A stretch of 64,000 nt of DNA from Puia dinghuensis (GTDB lineage Bacteria; Bacteroidota; Bacteroidia; Chitinophagales; Chitinophagaceae). The first letter of the stretch is position 1. The number at the start of each line of letters is the position of its first letter. The notes beneath the pieces are model-generated. The model was given only the letters and a program-made list of their open reading frames with translations. It had not been told where the DNA came from and made no database searches. The translations under genes and the position numbers were made by a program. Below are positions 44,369 through 53,191 of the stretch, piece after piece. The DNA is taken from positions 296,070-360,069 of the forward strand of contig NZ_BMJC01000004.1 of NCBI RefSeq assembly GCF_014642875.1, read 5' to 3'.

Positions 44369-45304
44369 CTACGACCTATACACCGGAGTCAAATCCGCCA
44401 CAAGCGCAGCGGCTCCGAAGACACCCGCACTATCTCCCATTGAGGGTTTTAGCAAGGGAACCTCCACTCCATTGTTGAAGATGAATTTTCCGAGCGCTTC
44501 CAGGCCCGTGGAATACAGATCGTCGATATTTCCCACGCCGCCGCCGACGACAATAACATCGGGGTCGAGCAGGTTGGTGATGACGGAGACGCCTTTACCG
44601 AAGAAATGACAGAGCCGCTCGATAGTCTTTGTCGCTGCTGCGTCGCTGCGTTCCCGATGCCGGGTAACGATCTCTTTTAATTTCAGGGTCTGGCCGGTGA
44701 GACTTTTATAGTAGCGTTCGGTCGCGGGACCGGAAATGACGGTTTCTACACAGCCGGTCTTGCCGCAATAGCAGGGGCCGCCGGATTCATCCAGGAAGTT
44801 GTGCCCCCATTCGCCGCCGATTCCATGGCGGCCGTTCCAGATCTTGCCATCCATAACGATGCCGCCGCCGACACCCGTGCCCATGATGATGCCAAAGACA
44901 AGCCGGGCTTCGGGGGCAGACTGGCGGACGATACCCCATTGGGTTTCCGCCAGGGCGAAGCAGTTGGCGTCGTTGGCTAGCTCTATCTTCAATTGCATGG
45001 CTTGCTCCAGATCATTTTGCAAAGGCTTTCCGTTGAGGACAACCGTATTGCTGTTCTTCATCGTGCGTAAGGTCGGGTCGAGAACACCCGGTGTGCCGAT
45101 GCCGACAGCGAAAGGCTTTAACCCCGACTGACTTTCCATGTCGGCGATGAGCCGGGCTATCTGGCTGATGATATGTTCATATCCTTTCGACGCTTCCGTA
45201 TCTATGCGTGTCCGGACGATGGGCGTAGGATCGGTGATGGATCTCAATATCACTCCTTCGATCTTTGTTCCACCAAGGTCAATTCCCCATATTGGTTGAT
45301 TCAT
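44369..45304 (-). CDS. ROK-family sugar kinase
   Basis: The ATP-binding DLGGTKIEGVIL at the N-terminus, the GTGVGGGIVMDGKIWNGRHGIGGEWGH region and the CxCGxxGC zinc motif (CYCGKTGCVETVISGPA) identify ROK kinases. Length (311) fits a kinase, not an N-terminal DNA-binding repressor. ELAND matches the substrate/catalytic-Asp motif (LANDANC). It may phosphorylate GlcNAc, ManNAc, glucose or fructose; the exact sugar cannot be read from sequence. Confidence 0.9.
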   Translation of the reverse strand: MNQPIWGIDLGGTKIEGVILRSITDPTPIVRTRIDTEASKGYEHIISQIARLIADMESQSGLKPFAVGIGTPGVLDPTLRTMKNSNTVVLNGKPLQNDLEQAMQLKIELANDANCFALAETQWGIVRQSAPEARLVFGIIMGTGVGGGIVMDGKIWNGRHGIGGEWGHNFLDESGGPCYCGKTGCVETVISGPATERYYKSLTGQTLKLKEIVTRHRERSDAAATKTIERLCHFFGKGVSVITNLLDPDVIVVGGGVGNIDDLYSTGLEALGKFIFNNGVEVPLLKPSMGDSAGVFGAAALVADLTPVYRS

Positions 45305-45446
45305 GATGCAGATAGTTCTTTCCCGGAAATAGCTCCGCGGCTAATTTAATACTTAACCGTTTTAGCAATTGGATAATTTTTTTTTGCAAAGTGCGGCCCG
45401 CTTTTTTTGCAGAGTGCGCAGCTCCGAGGTGCACCACAACGATGGA

Positions 45447-46181
45447 CTAAAGCAGTTTAGCAGCCCGCTCCAGGTCTTCCGGGGTGTCGATCTCGACGCC
45501 CATATAGGTGGTGATCACCATGCGGATGGGAATGCCGTTCTCCAGGTAGCGCAGGCATTCGACCTTCTCCACGGCTTCCAGCGGGCTCACCGGCCACGCC
45601 GTAAACTGAAGCAGGGCCTGTTTGCGAAAAGCGTATACGCCTATATGTTCATAATAGATGGCCGCGGCGGATGGGTCGCGGGGATAGGGAATGACGCTTC
45701 TGCTGAAGAAGAGGGCGTTGTTGTTCTTATCCAATGCTACCTTAACATAGTTGGGGTCTTCGATGAAGCGTTGCTCCTTTAGCACCTGCACAAGTGAGCC
45801 GACCTGTACGTCATTATGTCCCGAGCCCGCGTCACCGCGGAATACCTCCAGTAATTTTTCAAGCGGTTCTCTCCTGACAAACGGCTCATCGCCCTGGACA
45901 TTTACGACGATGTCGACGTCCATATCCGCAACGGCTTCCGCGATGCGGTCGCTGCCGCTTTCGTGTTCCTGAACACTCATCTTCGCTTTTCCACCGTGCC
46001 GGGTAATCTCTTCATAGATGATATCGCTGTCCGTGACTACCATTACCTCGTCAAACAGGCCCGTGGCCTTTGTATTGTCGTATGTATGCCGGATCACGGT
46101 CTTTTCTCCCAGGAGCTGCATAAGCTTGGCAGGAAAACGGGTCGCCGCGTAACGGGCGGGGATCATGGCGATGATTTTCAT
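45447..46181 (-). CDS. kdsB: CMP-Kdo synthetase (3-deoxy-manno-octulosonate cytidylyltransferase)
   Basis: The conserved start is MKIIAMIPARYAATRFPAKL at 46181; a longer frame upstream is not conserved. VNVQGDEPF and EHIGVYAFRKQALLQF are KdsB signatures, with ESGSDRIAEA in between. It activates Kdo (or 8-amino-Kdo, given the kdnB-like neighbour) with CTP for lipid A core synthesis in the cytoplasm. Confidence 0.95.
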   Translation of the reverse strand: MKIIAMIPARYAATRFPAKLMQLLGEKTVIRHTYDNTKATGLFDEVMVVTDSDIIYEEITRHGGKAKMSVQEHESGSDRIAEAVADMDVDIVVNVQGDEPFVRREPLEKLLEVFRGDAGSGHNDVQVGSLVQVLKEQRFIEDPNYVKVALDKNNNALFFSRSVIPYPRDPSAAAIYYEHIGVYAFRKQALLQFTAWPVSPLEAVEKVECLRYLENGIPIRMVITTYMGVEIDTPEDLERAAKLL

Positions 46182-46290
46182 GGGGGCGAAAATAAGATTT
46201 TCTGGTTGTGTCCGTCGGGACGGTTTTTTATTTATATTTATTAAGTCTAGCGCCCGCCTGCCATTCCGTTCTGCCAAAACCAAGACTAGC

Positions 46291-47739
46291 ATGCAAACCA
46301 ACGAACTGCTTAACAGCTATAACGTGGGCGGCCACACTTGGGACGAGATGTATGCCCATCAGGCCGTCCGGCCGCAATACCAGGGAGTGGTGGATTTCCT
46401 GCAGCAGATGAGCATCGAAGAGCTCAACAAAAAGGAGGAATTAGCCAAGCGGCTTTTTATGAGCCAGGGCATCACCTTCACTGTCTACAGCAGCGGGGAA
46501 GGCATCGAAAAGATCTTCCCCTTCGACATCATCCCGCGCATCATCACCGCTACCGAATGGAGTTACATCGAGGCCGGCATCCGGCAACGCCTTAAGGCGC
46601 TGAATCTTTTTCTAAAAGACGTCTATCATAACCAGTTTATCCTGAAAGACGGGGTCGTCCCCGTCGAGATGGTCTATAGCTGTCCACACTTCCTGCGGGA
46701 GATGCATGGCTTTTCGATCCCTCACGATATCTATGTCCACATCGCCGGCATCGACCTTATCCGCGACCAGGACGGAACATTCTATATCCTGGAAGACAAC
46801 CTGCGGACGCCCAGCGGGGTCAGCTATATGCTCGAGAACAGGGAGATCACCAAACGCATCTTTCCCGATCTGATCCCGAAGAATAATGTGCGCACCGTCA
46901 CGGAATACCCCGATATCCTCCATCGCAACCTGGTCTCCCTCTCACCCCGCCAGACAGCACATCCAACCATCGTATTGCTGACACCGGGGATTTACAATTC
47001 CGCCTATTTCGAACATACCACCCTGGCCCGGCTGATGGGTGTCGAACTCGTCGAGGGCCGCGACCTTGTCGTGGACAATCACCGCGTCTACATGAAAACA
47101 ACCGCGGGACTGCAACAGGTAGACGTGATCTATCGCCGGGTGGACGACGACTTCCTCGACCCCCTCGTCTTTCAGCCCGACAGCATGCTGGGGGTAGCAG
47201 GCATCATGAGCGCCTATCGTAAGGGGAATGTCGCCATCGTCAATGCCGTCGGCAACGGAGTGGCAGATGACAAAGCTATCTATGCCTTTGTCCCCGCTAT
47301 GATACGGTATTACCTCAACGAAGAGCCCATCCTCAAAAATGTGCCTACGTATCAGTTAGGGAATGCGGACGAAAGCGAATATGTTTTTGCCAATATGGCC
47401 AGTATGGTAGTGAAGCGGACCAACGAGAGCGGCGGCTATGGGATGCTGATGGGAAATGTCGCCAGCGAAGAAGAAATGTACCGATATAAAACCGAGATCC
47501 TGAAAGACCCCCGGCAGTATATCGCGCAGCCAATTATCAATTTGTCCTCCGCCCCCTGTTATATGCATGGCAGGCTGAAGCCCCGTCGGGTAGACCTGCG
47601 GCCCTACGCCCTCTGCGGTCCCGAGGGTATCCAGATCGTCCCGGGTGGCCTCACCCGGGTGGCGCTGCGGGAAGGGTCGCTGGTGGTCAATTCATCCCAG
47701 GGCGGCGGCAGTAAGGACACCTGGGTATTGGCAGGATAA
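46291..47739 (+). CDS. Circularly permuted ATP-grasp protein (COG2308 type)
   Basis: At 482 residues from ATG 46291 (MQTNELLNSYN) it matches the permuted ATP-grasp family: YAHQAVRPQYQGVVDFL, TFTVYSSGEGIEKIFPFDIIPRII, EDNLRTPSGVSYMLENR, VDVIYRRVDDDFLDPLVF and NAVGNGVADDKAIYAF. It is the first of three genes (ATP-grasp, alpha-E, transglutaminase) that form a conserved operon predicted to make and remove peptide-type linkages. The chemistry has not been proven. It is divergent from kdsB. Confidence 0.93.
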   Translation: MQTNELLNSYNVGGHTWDEMYAHQAVRPQYQGVVDFLQQMSIEELNKKEELAKRLFMSQGITFTVYSSGEGIEKIFPFDIIPRIITATEWSYIEAGIRQRLKALNLFLKDVYHNQFILKDGVVPVEMVYSCPHFLREMHGFSIPHDIYVHIAGIDLIRDQDGTFYILEDNLRTPSGVSYMLENREITKRIFPDLIPKNNVRTVTEYPDILHRNLVSLSPRQTAHPTIVLLTPGIYNSAYFEHTTLARLMGVELVEGRDLVVDNHRVYMKTTAGLQQVDVIYRRVDDDFLDPLVFQPDSMLGVAGIMSAYRKGNVAIVNAVGNGVADDKAIYAFVPAMIRYYLNEEPILKNVPTYQLGNADESEYVFANMASMVVKRTNESGGYGMLMGNVASEEEMYRYKTEILKDPRQYIAQPIINLSSAPCYMHGRLKPRRVDLRPYALCGPEGIQIVPGGLTRVALREGSLVVNSSQGGGSKDTWVLAG

Positions 47740-47778
47740 GAATTTTGGGCCCCGCCCGATCAAAGCTAAATATAATAC

Positions 47779-48711
47779 ATGCTGAGTAGAGTTGCGGACA
47801 GTTTATATTGGATGAGCCGTTATATGGAACGCACAGATGGTATCCTCCGGATGTTAAAGATCAATTACGCTTCCTCCCAGGACGATAGCCAGGAGTTCTC
47901 CTGGAAACCCGTGCTGCGCATCTTTACCTATCTCGACGAAGAGCAATCAACTGCCATTGCCCATCAGACCCGCACCGTGTTGCAATATATGGTCACCGCC
48001 CGGGAGAATGCCAACTCCGTGCTCAATATCGTCACGAAGGCCCGGGAGAATGCCCGCAGCGTACAGGATCATATCACAAAAGAACTCTGGCAATGCCTCA
48101 ACGATTTTTATCATACCATCCGCGACGAGCAGCTGGTCCGCGGTCTGCACCAGGATGATCCTGTTTCCATCCTCGATATCCTCATCCGCCAGGGCCTGTT
48201 GTACTATGGCATCACGGATATCACAATGGCCCGGGGCGAAGGATATGCCTTCATCAATATCGGCAAGTTCCTCGAACGCGGAGTGCAGTCGGCGGATATC
48301 CTCGATATCAAATTCAGCGATCGCAACTATGATCTCACCCGCACCGATACTACCTACTGGAAATACCTGCTGCTCTCCGTCTCGGGGTATGAGCTTTATC
48401 TGAAAACCTATCGCACCGGTTTTGACGCTCGCAACGTCGTGGAACAGACAGTGCTGAACGAGGACTTTCCCCGGAGCGTCATCTATTCCATCAACCAGAT
48501 GCAACGATATTTTCAACGGCTGAAAAGCGATCGCAACAGGGAGGCCTGGGGCAAGATCGACTTTATGATCGGCCGCATCCAAAGCAAAGTGAAATATTCC
48601 ACGGTCGAAAGCATCCTCCGCGAGGGGCTCCATCCCTATCTGAACGGAGTCAAAGAAGATCTTTATGAGGTAGGCAATGTCCTCAATCAACATTACTTTG
48701 CCTATCTTTAG
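47779..48711 (+). CDS. Alpha-E domain protein (COG2307)
   Basis: The helical 310-residue protein opens LSRVADSLYWMSRYMERTDGILRML, the family hallmark, and has TARENANSVLNIVTKARENARSVQD. It is always linked to permuted ATP-grasp and transglutaminase genes, 39 bases downstream of the former. A scaffold or amidoligase-accessory role is proposed from context. Confidence 0.93.
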   Translation: MLSRVADSLYWMSRYMERTDGILRMLKINYASSQDDSQEFSWKPVLRIFTYLDEEQSTAIAHQTRTVLQYMVTARENANSVLNIVTKARENARSVQDHITKELWQCLNDFYHTIRDEQLVRGLHQDDPVSILDILIRQGLLYYGITDITMARGEGYAFINIGKFLERGVQSADILDIKFSDRNYDLTRTDTTYWKYLLLSVSGYELYLKTYRTGFDARNVVEQTVLNEDFPRSVIYSINQMQRYFQRLKSDRNREAWGKIDFMIGRIQSKVKYSTVESILREGLHPYLNGVKEDLYEVGNVLNQHYFAYL

Positions 48712-48718
48712 TTTCCAT

Positions 48719-49672
48719 ATGCCCCGCTTTAATATCCACCACATCACGAAATATACATATGAAGGTCCGGTAAGGGACAGCGCTAACCAGATCGTGCTTT
48801 TTCCCGTAAAGGACGAGTTCCAGGAAGTCCTCAAGCACGAACTGACCGTCACGGGTGAGCCGGTGATCGAAGTCTATAAGGACTATTATGGAAACGAGGT
48901 TGGTTCATTCACCCATGCGGAGCCGCATACCTCCCTTATCATCGACTCCCGCATCGAGGTGGTGACGAAGCAACGTCCGGCGCTGCAGGACAGCGCAGAA
49001 AAAGAAGCCCAGTGGGCGATGCTGGAGCAGATTCGCTGGCAGGTGCCCTATATCGATTTTCTAAAGCAGGAGCGATTTGCTTCCTTGTCCGAAGTGTTGG
49101 AGAGCGTCTGCCCCGACAAGGCCCGGAGCCAGACCCCGCTCGAAGCGGCGTTGCAGCTGAGAACCTATGTCTACGAGCACTTCAAGTATATCAAAGGCGT
49201 CACCAGCGTCGAGTCCACGCTCGACGAGGTGTGGAAATTAAGAGCGGGCGTCTGCCAGGACTTCGCGCACATGCTGCTGGTATTCCTGCGCCAGATACAG
49301 ATCCCGGCCCGGTATGTCAGCGGGTATATCTGCCCCAATCAGAATGGCATGCGGGGAGAAGGAGCTACCCACGCCTGGATCGAAGCCTATATCCCTTTCA
49401 ATGGATGGGTAGGGCTCGACCCGACCAATAATTGCATTGCCGATGATCTCCATGTCCGGCTTGCCGTTGGCCGCAGCTTCTCCGACTGCTCGCCCGTCAA
49501 AGGAACGTATAAAGGGACGGCCGGCCAGGTGCTGGAAGTGGGCGTCTCCGTTTCTTACGAGAATGGGCGGACGACGGAAGATGTCGTTACGGTTCTCGAA
49601 CAACAGCCTTCTATCAACGGGAGCGAGGTCAATTCTTATCGCCGCTATATGGAGATGATGCAACAGCAGTAG
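48719..49672 (+). CDS. Transglutaminase-like cysteine peptidase
   Basis: From ATG 48719 (MPRFNIHHITKYTYEGPVRDS) a bacterial transglutaminase N-terminal domain is followed by the catalytic core. Cys lies in GVCQDFAHM, His in THAWIEAYIPFNGW and Asp in GLDPTNN. It lies seven bases after the alpha-E gene. In this operon it is thought to cleave peptide or isopeptide bonds made by the ATP-grasp ligase. No Anbu-type peptidase is adjacent. Confidence 0.92.
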   Translation: MPRFNIHHITKYTYEGPVRDSANQIVLFPVKDEFQEVLKHELTVTGEPVIEVYKDYYGNEVGSFTHAEPHTSLIIDSRIEVVTKQRPALQDSAEKEAQWAMLEQIRWQVPYIDFLKQERFASLSEVLESVCPDKARSQTPLEAALQLRTYVYEHFKYIKGVTSVESTLDEVWKLRAGVCQDFAHMLLVFLRQIQIPARYVSGYICPNQNGMRGEGATHAWIEAYIPFNGWVGLDPTNNCIADDLHVRLAVGRSFSDCSPVKGTYKGTAGQVLEVGVSVSYENGRTTEDVVTVLEQQPSINGSEVNSYRRYMEMMQQQ

Positions 49673-50094
49673 CGCCTATTTGGAACTATCGCCAATCCTA
49701 AAAAATAACCTCATTTCTTTGAGGCAGAATGGTATTGTTTGTTCGACGATAAGCCCGGCTATGTCTTTAAGGGGTTGAGTTAGCCGACCACAGCGGAACC
49801 GGCGGCAGGTTCATAAGAAAAGGTTTTGGACCTCTGATCCTTCGGGTACATTTTGGACGCAATAGAGATTCTCCTGATAGGTATTATGGAGCTTAATTTA
49901 GCGCAACAGCGAAAAGTGGAAAAAATGTGAGTATATATGTGCAAAAGTGGGCTATTTTTGTTCATTCCCGCCTCAGAACTAGTAGTTAGTGGCTACTAGT
50001 TCTGTATAATTAATTTAGAGTAAAAGAAGTGTAGATGCATCAAATATACAAATATTTGTTGCCCATAACATTATTTACCCTAATTTTTTATTTC
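49673..50094. other. AT-rich leader region of the small accessory pair
   Basis: No gene is seen up to about 50034. The sequence turns AT-rich from about 49900. It holds a perfect inverted repeat (49975-50003). From 50035 an in-frame ATG would add a hydrophobic N-terminus to the small protein below, but a promoter-like TAATTTTT just before 50095 argues for the later start. Confidence 0.4.
49975..50003. promoter_or_regulatory. Perfect 11-bp inverted repeat, operator candidate
   Basis: AGAACTAGTAG and CTACTAGTTCT flank a 7-base centre (TTAGTGG). It lies 92 bases before the preferred start of the small gene at 50095. There is no T-run, so an operator is more likely than a terminator. Confidence 0.55.
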
Positions 50095-50250
50095 ATGACT
50101 CAGGCAGCAATCCAGGAGCAAGTAAACACCATTAAGGCAGCAACTAAAAAAGCTTTAAGGTCAAAAGAAAGTACCCAAAAATTCCTAGTCGACGCGGGTA
50201 TTATTGAGGAAAAAGAATTGTCAAAAGATACTAAGAAAAAAAAGAAGTAG
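50095..50250 (+). CDS. Small helical protein, possible antitoxin partner
   Basis: From ATG 50095 the product is 51 residues (MTQAAIQEQVNTIKAATKKALRSKE...), helical, ending in a run of lysines (KDTKKKKK). An ATG at 50035 would prepend about 20 hydrophobic residues. The text ATKKALRSKESTQKFLVDAGII resembles small proteins that precede hypothetical toxins in Bacteroidota, as I recall. Its stop codon directly abuts the start of the next gene, so the two are translated together. Role as an antitoxin is inferred from position and size only. Confidence 0.5.
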   Translation: MTQAAIQEQVNTIKAATKKALRSKESTQKFLVDAGIIEEKELSKDTKKKKK

Positions 50251-50901
50251 TTGTCTAATCATCAACCATTTCAAGTTACTGGCTATCACAGTTGCGACCG
50301 AGATGTAGTCGGTCTTAATGTGCTGAACGGAAGAGATCATCTTAAACCAAGTAAAAACTCATGGGATTGGTTGGGGTCTGGCATATATTTTTGGGAACAG
50401 AATCCTGAAAGAGCACTTGAATACGCGGTCCAAAGTGCCGAAGGCTCTCAATTCAATAAAATTAGGATTAAGACGCCCTTCGTACTCGGTACAACTATTC
50501 ATTTGGGAAATTGCCTGAATTTAATGGAACCAGAGTCGCTTTCTATTCTTGAAGAAGCCTATAACGGTCTTGTTCAGATGCATCGTGAATTGGGGAAAAA
50601 GATGCCGGAAAATGATGGGCCAAAGCGATTGCTAGACTGTGCCGTTCTTAAATATGTTCATCAATCCAGAAGAGATCAGGGAAAATCGCCGTATGATACA
50701 ATAAGGAGCGCTTTTCAGGAGGGAAGGGAAATATATCCAACTGCTCCATTTACCTCTCAGTTACATATTCAAATCTGCGTTATTAATCCAGAAATGATTC
50801 AAGGATTTTTCCTTCCTCGGCCAATTGAGAAATATAATCCTTATTTGGACAAGGAATTTCTTCTTTCTCGAGATAATGATGAGCAAAAATTAGCAAGTTA
50901 A
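50251..50901 (+). CDS. Candidate ADP-ribosyltransferase-like protein
   Basis: Translation seems to begin at a TTG right after the upstream stop. The N-terminal part has the PARP/DUF3990-like pattern: GYHSCDRD (His13) then, 24 residues later, DWLGSGIYFWEQNPERALEYA (Tyr46), where GxGIYF is the NAD-binding Tyr strand of PARP-type folds. The C-terminal strand is LHIQICVINPEMIQGFFLPR. A clear catalytic Glu is not certain, so the enzyme could be inactive or of a variant triad. The gene is AT-rich relative to both neighbours, a sign of transfer. It is probably a toxin or defence effector; the target is unknown. Confidence 0.55.
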   Translation: MSNHQPFQVTGYHSCDRDVVGLNVLNGRDHLKPSKNSWDWLGSGIYFWEQNPERALEYAVQSAEGSQFNKIRIKTPFVLGTTIHLGNCLNLMEPESLSILEEAYNGLVQMHRELGKKMPENDGPKRLLDCAVLKYVHQSRRDQGKSPYDTIRSAFQEGREIYPTAPFTSQLHIQICVINPEMIQGFFLPRPIEKYNPYLDKEFLLSRDNDEQKLAS

Positions 50902-50911
50902 GGATCAAAGA

Positions 50912-50938
50912 GCCCTCATTCGAGGGCAATGAATAATT
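50912..50938 (+). terminator. Terminator hairpin after the ADP-ribosyltransferase-like gene
   Basis: GCCCTC-ATTC-GAGGGC is a perfect 6-bp stem, but the T-run (ATTTTT) comes 13 bases later, so it is a weaker intrinsic terminator candidate. Confidence 0.5.
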
Positions 50939-50964
50939 TTTCCCCAACTAGAGATAGTTGCCTC

Positions 50965-51888
50965 CTATTTGCCGGCGTGCGCGCTAGGAGGCGCCGCAGT
51001 TGTTTGGGTGGCGTCCGGGGCTGCGGCTTGTGGCGTGGGTATGGGAGAGTTTTCGCTGGTTGGCGGCCGGTATTCCTGGAAAGGCATCCCCAACAACGCC
51101 CCCATCCGGTTGTTTTCCGCTTCCGTCGGATGCGTATCGATACCATAGGTAAGCTTCTTTGTATCGCGAACAAACCGGTAGGTATGGAAAAGCCGGTCCC
51201 AGCACGAAAAAATATTACCGTAATTCATATCCGTCAGCGGTCGCCGGTAGTGATGGTGAACCTTGTGCATGTCCGGTGAGACGATAAACAAAGCCAGAAC
51301 GTTATCCAGCCATTTGGGAAGCGAAATATTCGCATGGTTAAACTGGGAGAAAAGGACGGATAGCGACTGGTAGAGGAAGACCATCCACACCGGGCTTCCC
51401 ACGATGATCACGGCGATCAGCGTGAAGAGGGCGCGGAAAAGGCTTTCCCCGGGGTGATGGCGGTTGGCAGTGGTTGTATCCACCCAGGTGTCGCTGTGAT
51501 GAACGAGATGAAATTTCCAGAGCCATTTTATTTGGTGGTGCAGCCAATGGATAAACCAGGCGCTGATGAGGTCGAGCAGCATCAGCCCGATGAGGGTAAG
51601 CAACCACAAGGGGACAACAGGCCACCTGGCGATCAGCCATAGCACACCGGTTTGATGGGTGGTGCTATAGTCGGCGGCGCGGATGATCAGCGTGGCAAAG
51701 GCAAAGTTGACGATGACGGTGGTCAGCGTAAAGAAAAGATTCAATCCCGCATGGCGAACCCGGTGATATTGGAATCGAAACAGGGGAATGATCCCTTCAA
51801 TGATCCAAAATAGAACAAGACCTCCAGCCAGGATCAGGCTTCGCTGGTAAGAGGGGATGTGCTGGAAATAGAAGCTGAGGGTCTCCAT
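50965..51888 (-). CDS. Sterol desaturase / fatty acid hydroxylase family membrane protein
   Basis: The di-iron histidine boxes are present: HWLHH, then HLVHHSD, and HKVHHHY with DMNYGN. Four or more membrane spans surround them. The family hydroxylates or desaturates lipids or cleaves ether lipids. The C-terminal 30 residues are Pro/Ala/Thr-rich and probably disordered. Substrate is unknown. Confidence 0.92.
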   Translation of the reverse strand: METLSFYFQHIPSYQRSLILAGGLVLFWIIEGIIPLFRFQYHRVRHAGLNLFFTLTTVIVNFAFATLIIRAADYSTTHQTGVLWLIARWPVVPLWLLTLIGLMLLDLISAWFIHWLHHQIKWLWKFHLVHHSDTWVDTTTANRHHPGESLFRALFTLIAVIIVGSPVWMVFLYQSLSVLFSQFNHANISLPKWLDNVLALFIVSPDMHKVHHHYRRPLTDMNYGNIFSCWDRLFHTYRFVRDTKKLTYGIDTHPTEAENNRMGALLGMPFQEYRPPTSENSPIPTPQAAAPDATQTTAAPPSAHAGK

Positions 51889-51944
51889 ATGGCTGCAGGC
51901 TTTCCCGTAAGGTAGTGAAAAATCGCGCAGCCGTCAAACAGCCT

Positions 51945-53060
51945 TTAGCTATTGAGCATCAAGGGCATCACGAGCATCAGCACCTCCTCGTTCTCATCTT
52001 CTTCCGTGGGCTTGATGATCCCTGCCTTGGTGGGCGTGGACAGCTCCATCCGAACTTCGTCGCTGTCGGTGGACGCCAGCATTTCGATGAGGAAACGGGC
52101 ATTGAAAGCAATGGCGAGGTCTTCACCATCATACTGGCATTTCATCCTTTCCGTCCCTTCGAAGGAGAAATCGACGTCCTGCGCCGCCAGTTGCAATTCG
52201 CTGCCGTGGATGTTTAGTACTACTTGATTGGTGCTCTTGTTACTAAAGATGCTAACCCGGCGAAGGGCGCTCTGGAAGTCGTTGCGGCCCACCACCAATT
52301 TGTAAGGATTGTCGGCAGGGATGACTACCTTATAATCGGGGAAACGGGCGTCGATGAGCCGGCAGCTCATTTGTGTCGTTCCGTGAATGACAAAAAGATG
52401 GTTGCTGTTATAGCTGATCGTAATCTCGTCTTCGTTGGCAGGTAGAGCCGACTTCAAAAGATTCAGCGGCTTCTTGGGCACGATGAGGGAGTCATTCTTT
52501 GGACAGGAGACATCCTTTCTCTTGTAGCGTACCAGGCGGTGGGCATCGGTAGCGACAAATTGCAGGCCTTTCTTGTCCATTTCGAAATATACTCCGGTCA
52601 TGGCTGGACGCAGATCGTCATTGCTGACGGCAAACAAGGTCTTGTTGATGGCCGTCACGAGCGCGGACGAAGTCGTCGTAAACGAAGTGGTCTCATCGCT
52701 GGCCGGTTCTTTGGGGAAATTATCGGGGTTCTCGCCCATCACCTTATACTTACCATTGTCGCTGGTGAGCTCAACTGCGAAGTGTTTGTCGATGTTGAAG
52801 GTAAGGGGCTGATCGGGGATATTCTTCAGGGAGTCCATCAGGATCTTGGCCGGGATGCAGACTTTTCCGCTATCCTTGGCCTCTACCTCCAGGTGCACCT
52901 TCATGACCGTTTCCAGGTCGGTAGCAACAACAGTCAGCTTGTTCTTTTCCACTTCGAATAAAAAGTCCTCCAGGATGGGTAATACTGTATTCGCGTTGAT
53001 CACACCACTTATCTGTTGCAGTTGTTTCAATAATGCCGACGAGGAAACGATAAACTTCAT
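51945..53060 (-). CDS. dnaN: DNA polymerase III beta subunit (sliding clamp)
   Basis: The 371-residue protein has three clamp repeats: MKFIVSSSALLKQLQQISGVINANTVLPILEDFLFEV, a middle DDLRPAMTGVYFEMDKKGLQFVATDAHRLVRYKR and a final KCQYDGEDLAIAFNARFLIEML. The C-terminal LVMPLMLNS ends as in clamp proteins (LVMPMRL-type). It tethers polymerase to DNA. recX is divergent from it. Confidence 0.97.
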   Translation of the reverse strand: MKFIVSSSALLKQLQQISGVINANTVLPILEDFLFEVEKNKLTVVATDLETVMKVHLEVEAKDSGKVCIPAKILMDSLKNIPDQPLTFNIDKHFAVELTSDNGKYKVMGENPDNFPKEPASDETTSFTTTSSALVTAINKTLFAVSNDDLRPAMTGVYFEMDKKGLQFVATDAHRLVRYKRKDVSCPKNDSLIVPKKPLNLLKSALPANEDEITISYNSNHLFVIHGTTQMSCRLIDARFPDYKVVIPADNPYKLVVGRNDFQSALRRVSIFSNKSTNQVVLNIHGSELQLAAQDVDFSFEGTERMKCQYDGEDLAIAFNARFLIEMLASTDSDEVRMELSTPTKAGIIKPTEEDENEEVLMLVMPLMLNS

Positions 53061-53191
53061 GGAATATATCTTTGTGGCGAAACTACTGATTTTTGCGTAA
53101 TAGCCAAGGAATTAGGAGCGGCGGCACTTCAGGGAGGATCAATTGTTAATTTCCTGTGATTAACTCGTAATTTCGGCACTACCAATCGATT

